From the NCBI RefSeq assembly GCF_001544555.2, contig NZ_FCOK02000055.1, positions 1 to 63,202 of the forward strand: a DNA stretch of 63,202 nucleotides, written 5' to 3'. Below, piece after piece: positions 35,803 to 42,814 of the stretch; position 1 is the stretch's first letter, and each line of letters starts with the position of its first letter. Under the pieces are notes generated by a model. It was not told where the DNA came from. It saw nothing but the letters and a program-made list of their open reading frames with translations, and did no database searches. The translations under genes were made by a program, and so were the position numbers. Source of the stretch: Caballeronia udeis (GTDB lineage Bacteria; Pseudomonadota; Gammaproteobacteria; Burkholderiales; Burkholderiaceae).

Positions 35803-36974
35803 TTGAAGCTGCACAATTTGTCGAAGCCGCGCGCGAGCGGGGTTTCGACTGGTACGCGGGCGTGCCGTGCTCGTACCTGACGCCGTTCATCAACTACGTG
35901 CTGCAGGACGAGTCGCTGAATTACGTGTCGGCGGCGAATGAGGGCGACGCCGTTGCGTTGATCGCGGGCGTGGCGCTTGGCGCATCGGGTGCGTTCAAGG
36001 CGCGTCGCGGTATTGCGATGATGCAGAACTCCGGGCTCGGCAACGCGGTGAGCCCGCTGACCTCGCTCACGTGGACGTTCAGGCTGCCGCAATTGCTGAT
36101 CGTCACGTGGCGCGGTCAGCCGGGCGTCGCCGATGAACCTCAGCACGCGCTGATGGGACCGGTCACGCCGGCCATGCTCGACACCATGGAGATTGCCTGG
36201 GAGCTGTTCCCGACCGAAGCCGATGCAATCGGCCCCGCGCTCGATCGCGCAACCGCGCATATGGACAGCACCGGGCGCCCGTATGCGCTGGTGATGCAGA
36301 AGGGCAGTGTCGCGCCGTACAAGTTGAACAAGAAGGGCTTGAGCGGTGTGCGTCAACGCGCATTGAACGAGCGCGCCGAGGTTCAGCCGTTCGCAGGCAC
36401 GGGCGAACGGGTGTCCCGTCACGACGCGCTGCGGCGCGTGATTGCGCACACACCGAAAGAGTCGACGGTCGTGCTGGCATCGACGGGATTTTGCGGTCGG
36501 GAGCTTTACGCTATCGATGACCGCGAGAACCAGCTGTACCTGGTTGGATCAATGGGATGCGTGACGCCCATGGCGCTCGGCCTGGCGTTGTCGCGCCCTG
36601 ACCTGAACGTGGTGGCGCTCGACGGCGACGGCGCCGCGCTGATGCGCATGGGCGTGTTCGCCACGCTCGGCGCTTATGGCCCGGCCAACCTCACGCACTT
36701 GCTGCTGGATAACGGCGCGCACGAGTCGACTGGCGGTCAGGCGACGGTGTCGCAAGGTGTCGAGTTCGCGCGGATCGCTTCGGCGTGCGGGTACGCGCTG
36801 GCGCTGGATGGCGATGACCTTACGATCATCGACCAGCTGTTCGACGCGAAGGACATCGACGGGGTACGTTTCGCGCGGCTGTCGATCAATACCGGCACGC
36901 CGGACGATCTGCCGCGCCCGTCGATCACGCCGGAAGACGTGCGTCGCCGGTTGCAAACCCATATCGGACGCTAG
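35799..36974 (+). CDS. phosphonopyruvate decarboxylase
   Basis: A 391-residue thiamine-diphosphate enzyme. The N-terminal PYR-type domain contains DWYAGVPCSYLTPFINYV and NEGDAVALIAGVALG with the catalytic Glu; the C-terminal PP domain has the TPP motif ALDGDGAALMRMG followed by LLLDNGAHESTGGQ. This arrangement and the VPCSYL block are typical of phosphonopyruvate decarboxylase (Ppd/AepY). The irreversible decarboxylation to phosphonoacetaldehyde pulls the unfavourable mutase step forward. It is the last gene of the operon, overlaps the mutase gene by four bases, and is followed by a strong terminator. Confidence 0.93.
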   Translation: MIEAAQFVEAARERGFDWYAGVPCSYLTPFINYVLQDESLNYVSAANEGDAVALIAGVALGASGAFKARRGIAMMQNSGLGNAVSPLTSLTWTFRLPQLLIVTWRGQPGVADEPQHALMGPVTPAMLDTMEIAWELFPTEADAIGPALDRATAHMDSTGRPYALVMQKGSVAPYKLNKKGLSGVRQRALNERAEVQPFAGTGERVSRHDALRRVIAHTPKESTVVLASTGFCGRELYAIDDRENQLYLVGSMGCVTPMALGLALSRPDLNVVALDGDGAALMRMGVFATLGAYGPANLTHLLLDNGAHESTGGQATVSQGVEFARIASACGYALALDGDDLTIIDQLFDAKDIDGVRFARLSINTGTPDDLPRPSITPEDVRRRLQTHIGR

Positions 36975-37014
36975 ACGCGCGCTGATCCTGCTTCAAGCGT
37001 TTGCTGAATCACCC

Positions 37015-37048
37015 AAAGGCCGCGCCAACCGATATTGGCGCGGCCTTT
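37015..37048. terminator. bidirectional terminator after the phosphonate operon
   Basis: AAAGGCCGCGCCAA (37015-37028) and TTGGCGCGGCCTTT (37035-37048) form a perfect 14-bp stem with a 6-base loop. It separates the operon from the convergent exported-protein gene. Confidence 0.85.
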
Positions 37049-37078
37049 GACCTTGCGACGCAAACTAACTGACGCAGA

Positions 37079-37519
37079 TCAGTCGTTGTTGCAGAAAATC
37101 GCGGTGATAAAGGGCGCGACGTGGCGAATAACAGCGTCGCTGCCGGCCGCGCGGACTTTTTCCTTGACCGAGTCTTCCCCGCCTATCACGACGGCGCCAT
37201 AAGCCGAATCTGCGATCGGTTCGCCGCTGCCCTGCTTGAAAATCGCGTCATTCTTCTGATACCCAACTACCGCGAACACGCCGAAATCGAACGCGGTGAG
37301 ATGACTGCCGTTGGTTGGTTTAAAAGCGTTGATCGAATTCGATTCCACGCGCATGGGCGTGGTTTCTATCGTGTGGTTTTCCTGAAGCGGCGCGATGAAC
37401 GCATGCGCGGTCGATTTGCAATCGAGCTGGGAGTCCAGTGCATAGGCCGAAGCCTGCGTGGACAATGCTCCAATAAATATGAATAAGCCGATGCGGACGG
37501 CTTGTACGAGTGACTTCAT
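37079..37519 (-). CDS. exported hypothetical protein
   Basis: A 146-residue protein starting MKSLVQAVRIGLFIFIGALS with a signal peptide cleaved near TQASA. The mature part has three Cys (C33 region, and near the C-terminus FCNND). It contains AYGAVVIGGEDSVKEKVRAA, which recalls other small Burkholderia exported proteins. No known family. There is no Shine-Dalgarno; the leader is almost pure A/C repeats (37520-37551). Confidence 0.65.
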   Translation of the reverse strand: MKSLVQAVRIGLFIFIGALSTQASAYALDSQLDCKSTAHAFIAPLQENHTIETTPMRVESNSINAFKPTNGSHLTAFDFGVFAVVGYQKNDAIFKQGSGEPIADSAYGAVVIGGEDSVKEKVRAAGSDAVIRHVAPFITAIFCNND

Positions 37520-37551
37520 GTTTCTTTGTTTCTTTGTTTGTTTATTTATTT
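37520..37551 (-). repeat. low-complexity AAAC/AAAT leader
   Basis: On the minus strand the bases before the ATG are AAATAAATAAACAAAC followed by AAAGAAACAAAGAAAC. This is tetranucleotide repeat sequence with no ribosome-binding site. Confidence 0.6.
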
Positions 37552-37975
37552 CAATCCATGCGTCCGTGGAGGACGCGACGTGAGCACGCACACGGCGTCG
37601 CCAAAAGCCTAAACTTTAGCCGGAAGCTGGAAAGTGTGCTTAAACAAGAGCTTAGAGCCCGTCTGGCGGGGCGCTGCGGGAAGTGCGTTCCGCTCCGTTC
37701 ACAGTGAAATTAGCGGGTGAATAATCTTCAGCGGAATTGAGATCAACTGTGGGAGCGAGTGTGAGAGGCAGTTGAACCCGCCCCGTCAACAAGGATAATC
37801 GAGCGAAATCAAGGCACGCAAGCGGGCGTCAGCGGTGAAGGCAACGAGCACGCCGAATTTACCCGGCGCGCTCGAATTGTTCGTATGGAACGCCCGTAGC
37901 GCCACGGTCCGCTCAGGCTGGAGCCAACGTGCTCCGACCAACCCGGATAGCGAAGGACAAGCGAACCGCAATCCC
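37552..37975. other. intergenic region, no supported gene
   Basis: Between the exported protein and guanine deaminase. Frames through it do not show conserved protein character, although one leftward frame (37786-37900) reads locally like protein. Promoter signals cannot be fixed. Confidence 0.35.
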
Positions 37976-39307
37976 TCAAGCCGCGGCCAACTCGGGCACC
38001 GTCCCGCGCCGCGTCTCTCTCCGATGCACACATTTTCCCGCCGCATACGTCTCGAACACCGCGCGGTCGTCGCCGAGCATCGCGAACGCGAACAGCAGTT
38101 CTTCCAGCGATTCCGCCCGCGTCGTCCGGCGCGCAAGCAGGGGTGTGCCGGCGGGGTCCAGCACGACGAAATCAGCCTCGCTGCCGGGCTTCAACGTTCC
38201 GACGCGGTCCGACATGTCGAGCACTTGAGCCGCGCCCGTAGTCGCGAGCCAGAACATCCGCGCCGCGGTCAGATGATGGCCCGTCAGACGCGCGATCTTG
38301 TGTGCTTCGCCCATGGTTTGCAGCATCGAAAACGTCGTGCCGCCGCCTACGTCGGTTGCAAGCGCCACCGGCATCTTCGCGGCGCCGGCCTTTTCTATGT
38401 CGAACAAACCGCTGCCGAGGAACAGGTTCGACGTCGGGCAATGCGACGCCACCGCGCCGGTTTCAGCCATGCGCTGACGGTCAGCATCGTCGAGATAGAT
38501 GCAATGGCCGTACACCGCGCGCTCACGCAGCAAGTCGTAGTGATCGTAGATATCCAGATAGCTGCGATGCCCCGGAAACAGGCTTTCGACCCATTTGATT
38601 TCATCGGTGTTTTCTGCAACGTGGCTCTGGATATACACATCCTGATGCTGGCGTGCGAGCACGGCGCACGCTTCGAGTTGTGCTTCGGTTGAGGTTGGCG
38701 CAAAGCGCGGCGTCAGCGCGTACTCCTGCCGTCCACGGCCATGCCAGCGTGCGATAAGTTCGGCGCTGTCGTCATAGCCCGATTGGGCTGTGTCACGCAG
38801 ATACTCCGGGCAATTGCGATCCATCAGCACCTTGCCCGCGATCATGCGCAGGTTGCGCGACTCGCTTTCGCTGAAGAAGGCATCGGCGGATTGCTTGTGG
38901 ACCGTGCAGTACACAAGCGCTGTGGTTGTGCCGCAAGCCAGCAGTTCATCGATGAAAAAGCCCGCCGTCTCACGTGCGTACGCCGGGTCTTCGAACTTGC
39001 GCTCGGTCGGAAACGTGTACGTGTTCAGCCATGGCAACAGACCCGGCGCAGGAGAGGCGATCATGTCGGTCTGCGGATAGTGAATGTGCGAGTCGATGAA
39101 ACCCGGCACGATCAGTTTGTCCCGCAGGTCCTTCAGGATTGCATCGGGCGCAATGGCGGCACGCAACGCCGCATACGCGCCGGCCGCCACCACGCGGTCA
39201 TCTTCCACCAGCAACAGGCCGTCGGTTTCGTACACCGCGTTGTCGTCGGAAAAAGCGGGGTCGTCGCGGAAAGTGAGTAGCTGTGCGCGGTAAGCGGTCT
39301 GAGTCAT
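37976..39307 (-). CDS. guaD: guanine deaminase
   Basis: A 443-residue amidohydrolase converting guanine to xanthine. The start is set at MTQTAYRAQLLTFRDDPAF. The metal-binding HxH is in LIVPGFIDSHIHYPQTDMI; a second zinc ligand is in QSHVAENTDEIKWV, and the last Asp in ALATDVGGGTTFSML. WLNTYTFPTERKF is the substrate-loop block typical of guanine deaminases. It is the last gene of the leftward purine operon, 36 bases after the permease, so uptake and deamination of guanine are linked to xanthine dehydrogenase. Confidence 0.93.
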   Translation of the reverse strand: MTQTAYRAQLLTFRDDPAFSDDNAVYETDGLLLVEDDRVVAAGAYAALRAAIAPDAILKDLRDKLIVPGFIDSHIHYPQTDMIASPAPGLLPWLNTYTFPTERKFEDPAYARETAGFFIDELLACGTTTALVYCTVHKQSADAFFSESESRNLRMIAGKVLMDRNCPEYLRDTAQSGYDDSAELIARWHGRGRQEYALTPRFAPTSTEAQLEACAVLARQHQDVYIQSHVAENTDEIKWVESLFPGHRSYLDIYDHYDLLRERAVYGHCIYLDDADRQRMAETGAVASHCPTSNLFLGSGLFDIEKAGAAKMPVALATDVGGGTTFSMLQTMGEAHKIARLTGHHLTAARMFWLATTGAAQVLDMSDRVGTLKPGSEADFVVLDPAGTPLLARRTTRAESLEELLFAFAMLGDDRAVFETYAAGKCVHRRETRRGTVPELAAA

Positions 39308-39342
39308 GGGTGAAACGTCTCCAGTAAAGCGGGTCAACGCCC

Positions 39343-40719
39343 TTATAGCTGTGTCAACAACAGCAACGACAGCGCGGCGACAATCCACATCGCCGGCTTG
39401 ATTTCTTTTCTGCGGCCAGTGCACGACTTGATCACGACAAATGCGAGGAAACCGTACGCAATGCCGTCGGTGATCGAATACGTCAGCGGGATCAGGATCA
39501 TTGCGAGGAAGGCGGGAATGGCCTCGTCGAAACGGCTCCATTCGATCTGCGTGATCGACTCCATCATGAACACGCCGACGAGCACCAGCGCGGGCGCGGT
39601 CGCAATGGCCGGCACCAGCGAGAGCAGCGGCGAGAGGAACAGGAAGGGCAGGAAACACAAGCCGGCGACCACCGCGACCAGCCCTGTGCGGCCGCCCGCG
39701 GAAATGCCCGCCGCCGATTCTATGTACGCATTCGCCGGGCTCGTGCCGAGCGGTGCGGAGACCAGCGCGGCGAACGAATCGACCATCATCGACTGGCGGA
39801 TGTTGCGCGGGTTGCCGTCTTTATCGTAGAGCTTGCCGGCTTCCGAGATCGCCATGAAGGTGGAGAGGGCGTCGAAGAAAGACGTGAACAGCATCACGAA
39901 AATAAACGGCCAGTAGATCAGCTTCAGCGAGCCGAGCAGGTCGAGTTGGCCGACCGCCGAAAAGTCCGGCGCCGAGAACAAACCGTTCCAGTTCACCAGC
40001 GTTTTGGTGGCAATGGCGGCTGGCCAGTAAGCGGTGCCGTCGCCCCAGAAGCGGCCGATGGGAATGGCTATCACGGTCGTGAAAATGATGCCGAGCATCA
40101 GTGCGCCGGTCACGCGCCGCGCGACCAGGATGGTAGTCACCGCGAGACCGATGAGGAACGTGATCACCACCGGATTCAGCGACGCCGAATGCACGATCGT
40201 CACCGGATCGCTGACAACAAACTTCGCGTTAACCAGCCCGATCAGGCTGATAAACAATCCGATGCCACAGGACACCGCATGACGCAGATTCGCCGGAATC
40301 GCATCGACAACCAGCTTGCGTGCGTTGAACGCCGCAAGCACCGCGAAGATCACCCCGGACCAGAACACGCAGCCGAGCGCCGTCTGCCAGGGCATCTTGC
40401 CGGCGTGAACCATCACGAACGCGAACAGCGCGTTCATGCCCATGCCGGGCGCGACGAGCACCGGGTTGCGCGCGTAGAGGCCCATCGCGCAACTGCCGAG
40501 GAAACTGACGATCACGGTGGCTGTGAGCGCTGCCGGAAAGGGCACGCCGGCCTGAGACAGGATCCCGGGGTTGACGACGATGATGTACATCGCCGTGAGA
40601 AAGGTCGTGATGCCCGCAACAATCTCGGTCTTCGTGCGCGAACCCGCCGCGCGGATGCCGAAGAAGCGTTCGAGCGTGGTTGTGTCGTTGGTAATCGTGG
40701 CCATGGCGTTCTCGCTCAC
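39343..40719 (-). CDS. NCS2-family purine permease (AzgA-like)
   Basis: A 458-residue membrane protein with about twelve to fourteen segments. The pattern FFGIRAAGSRTKTEIVAGIT then TFLTAMYIIVVNPGILSQAG is typical of the AzgA-like group of NCS2, which carries adenine, guanine and hypoxanthine with protons. The motif SPLGTSPANAYIESAAGISA-like block (APLGTSPANAYIESAAGI) is also present. It starts within the deaminase stop (GTGA) and lies just before guaD, fitting purine-base uptake. An ATG five codons in is an alternative start. Confidence 0.92.
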   Translation of the reverse strand: MSENAMATITNDTTTLERFFGIRAAGSRTKTEIVAGITTFLTAMYIIVVNPGILSQAGVPFPAALTATVIVSFLGSCAMGLYARNPVLVAPGMGMNALFAFVMVHAGKMPWQTALGCVFWSGVIFAVLAAFNARKLVVDAIPANLRHAVSCGIGLFISLIGLVNAKFVVSDPVTIVHSASLNPVVITFLIGLAVTTILVARRVTGALMLGIIFTTVIAIPIGRFWGDGTAYWPAAIATKTLVNWNGLFSAPDFSAVGQLDLLGSLKLIYWPFIFVMLFTSFFDALSTFMAISEAGKLYDKDGNPRNIRQSMMVDSFAALVSAPLGTSPANAYIESAAGISAGGRTGLVAVVAGLCFLPFLFLSPLLSLVPAIATAPALVLVGVFMMESITQIEWSRFDEAIPAFLAMILIPLTYSITDGIAYGFLAFVVIKSCTGRRKEIKPAMWIVAALSLLLLTQL

Positions 40720-41741
40720 GCCGCGTACCAGTAGGCATCGAGTTTCGCGACCATTGCGAGGCGTTCGGCATCCGTCACGAACGACGCTTCCAGGCTGTTT
40801 TTCAGCAGCGTGTAAACTTCGGCATCGGTGAGTTTCAATGCTTCAGCGATCGCGAAGTAGTTGGCGTTCACGTAGCCGCCGAAATACGCGGGGTCGTCGG
40901 AATTGATCATCACGGCCACGCCCTGGTCCAGCAGCGCCTTGAGCGTGTGTTTCGTCATGTCGTCGAACACGCGCAGTTTCAGGTTGGACAGCGGGCAGAC
41001 GGTCAATGCAATGCGCGCACTGGCCAGACGGCTGACCAGCGCCGGGTCTTCCATGCTGCGCACGCCGTGATCCACGCGATCTACTTTCAACAGATCGAGC
41101 GCTTCGTACACATACGCAGGCGGCCCTTCTTCGCCCGCGTGGGCCACGAGTTTCAGGCCTTTCTCACGTGCCTTCGCAAACACGCGCTCGAACTTCGAAG
41201 GCGGATGACCGCGTTCGGAGGAGTCCAGCCCTACACCAATCAGCCGATGCCTGTATTGGTCGAACAGGGGCAACGCTTCATCGAACGTATTGAGCGCATC
41301 TTCTTCCGGCAAATGGCGCAGGAAACAGAGGATCAGTTTGCTCGTCAAACCGCGCCGCTCACCTTCGGCCAGCGCGCTTTCGATACCCGCGACCGCCGTA
41401 GCGATTGATACACCGCGTTCGGTGTGCGTCTGCGGGTCGAAGAAAATTTCGGTGTGCGTGACATGATCGGCGAGCGCACGTTCGACGTACGCCATCGTCA
41501 TGTCATGGAAATCCCGCTCGTGCAGCAGCACGCTCGCGCCTGCGTAGTAGATATCGAGGAACGACTGCAGGTCGGTGAACGCGTAGGCCGCGCGCAATGC
41601 GTCGATAGAGTCGTACGCAAGCGTCACGCCATTGCGTTTTGCGAGTTCGAAGATCAGTTCGGGTTCGAGCGAACCTTCAATGTGAATATGGAGTTCGGCC
41701 TTGGGCGCGCGGGCGATCTTGTCAGCGAGAGTGGGATTCAT
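40716..41741 (-). CDS. adenine deaminase (type 2)/adenosine deaminase family protein
   Basis: A 341-residue member of the adenosine/AMP deaminase family. Metal ligands and catalytic residues are present: ELHIHIEGSLEPE (HxH), VAHAGEEGPP (catalytic H-A-G-E), and NSDDPAYFGG. The stretches AYAFTDLQSFLDIYYAGASV and GLDSSERGHPPSKFERVF resemble the type 2 adenine deaminase subgroup characterised from Pseudomonas, rather than classical Add. In an operon with guanine deaminase, a base permease and XdhABC, adenine to hypoxanthine fits best, but adenosine cannot be excluded. The start is chosen at MNPTLADKIARAPKAELHIH. Confidence 0.88.
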   Translation of the reverse strand: MNPTLADKIARAPKAELHIHIEGSLEPELIFELAKRNGVTLAYDSIDALRAAYAFTDLQSFLDIYYAGASVLLHERDFHDMTMAYVERALADHVTHTEIFFDPQTHTERGVSIATAVAGIESALAEGERRGLTSKLILCFLRHLPEEDALNTFDEALPLFDQYRHRLIGVGLDSSERGHPPSKFERVFAKAREKGLKLVAHAGEEGPPAYVYEALDLLKVDRVDHGVRSMEDPALVSRLASARIALTVCPLSNLKLRVFDDMTKHTLKALLDQGVAVMINSDDPAYFGGYVNANYFAIAEALKLTDAEVYTLLKNSLEASFVTDAERLAMVAKLDAYWYAA

Positions 41742-41769
41742 GCTTGTTTTGTGCTTTAAAAGGTCTGGA

Positions 41770-42795
41770 TCACGCGATTTGCGGATGCTGCGCGGAATTG
41801 TAGCTGTGCGCGGCGCGTTCCTCGACCTTCTGCAGCAACTGCGCTGCGACTGATACGGCAATCATCTCCGGCGCTTTGTCGGCTATGCCGGGCACGCCGA
41901 TGGGACACGTCATGCGCCCGATTCGCATGTTATCGATGCCCCGCGCCGCCAGCCGCCTTTCGAACTGCACCTTCTTCGTATGCGAACCGATCATGCCGAA
42001 ATAGGCGAAATCGCCGCGCCGGAGGATCCGTTCGGCGAGCGCGAGATCGAGCGCGTGGTTGTGCGTCATCACCAAAAAGTAACTATTGGCCGGCGCCTCG
42101 TCCACGGCGGCTTCCGGGATTCCGCTGGCGTCCATCGTGACGTTTTGGGGGAGCCGGTCCATGGGCGGGAAGGTTTCATCGCGCTCGTCCACCCACACTA
42201 CGTGGCACGGCAAATTCGCGAGCACCCTGACCAGCGCCGCGCCCACGTGGCCGGCACCGAACAGCACGACCGGAAACTCGCGCAACGTAATGATTTCGGT
42301 CAGCAATGCGCCGCTTTCGTCGAAACCGGCACCGTCCCAGAGCAAGCAGTCCGGACCGCTCACGCCCGGTTCCGGATCAGAGATCATCACTCCGTCCTGA
42401 GTCGGGCCAAAGCCGACGCTGCGGACGGTGGATAGTCTTTGCGCCATGCGTTTGTTCAGCGATGTGACCCAGCCAAGATCGCTGATATCCAGCCGTTCGA
42501 ACGCCAGCACGACCGCGCCGCCGCAGCACTGGCCGAGGCTCGGGCCAAGCGCGAAACGCTCGAGCCGGCGCATGTGCAGACTGCGCGCGCCGTCTTTCAG
42601 GACCTGCCGCGCCGTTTCGATAGCCTTCCACTCCAGATGACCACCGCCAATGGTGTGGCGCGCGTCGTCGCGTGTGACGATCATCTTCGTGCCCGCTTCG
42701 CGCGGCGCCGAGCCTTCCACGCGCGCGACCGTCACCAGCACGACGGCGTCGCCGTGTGCAAGGAGGTGTTGCAGATCGTGCAGCCAGGCTTGCAT
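41770..42795 (-). CDS. xdhC: xanthine dehydrogenase accessory protein XdhC
   Basis: A 341-residue maturation factor that binds and sulphurates the molybdenum cofactor before insertion into XdhB. The start is at MQAWLHDLQHLLAHGDAVVL. Typical motifs are HTIGGGHLEWKAIE, LGQCCGGAVVLAFE, and the Rossmann segment FPVVLFGAGHVGAALVRVL in the C-terminal half, then YFGMIGSHTKK. It lies 19 bases after xdhB, the usual position. Confidence 0.94.
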   Translation of the reverse strand: MQAWLHDLQHLLAHGDAVVLVTVARVEGSAPREAGTKMIVTRDDARHTIGGGHLEWKAIETARQVLKDGARSLHMRRLERFALGPSLGQCCGGAVVLAFERLDISDLGWVTSLNKRMAQRLSTVRSVGFGPTQDGVMISDPEPGVSGPDCLLWDGAGFDESGALLTEIITLREFPVVLFGAGHVGAALVRVLANLPCHVVWVDERDETFPPMDRLPQNVTMDASGIPEAAVDEAPANSYFLVMTHNHALDLALAERILRRGDFAYFGMIGSHTKKVQFERRLAARGIDNMRIGRMTCPIGVPGIADKAPEMIAVSVAAQLLQKVEERAAHSYNSAQHPQIA

Positions 42796-42814
42796 CGAAC
42801 AGGCTCCGGTTTCG

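Noticed and set aside
37786..37960. Leftward frame that reads locally like protein (RTVALRAFHTNNSSAPGKFG)
   Set aside because: No start codon or ribosome site fits, and the upstream part of the frame is Arg-rich shadow of guaD. Could be a remnant but not supportable.
39308..39658. In-frame upstream extension of guanine deaminase to 39658
   Set aside because: The extension overlaps the permease gene on the same strand, and guanine-deaminase similarity starts at MTQTAYRAQ (39307).
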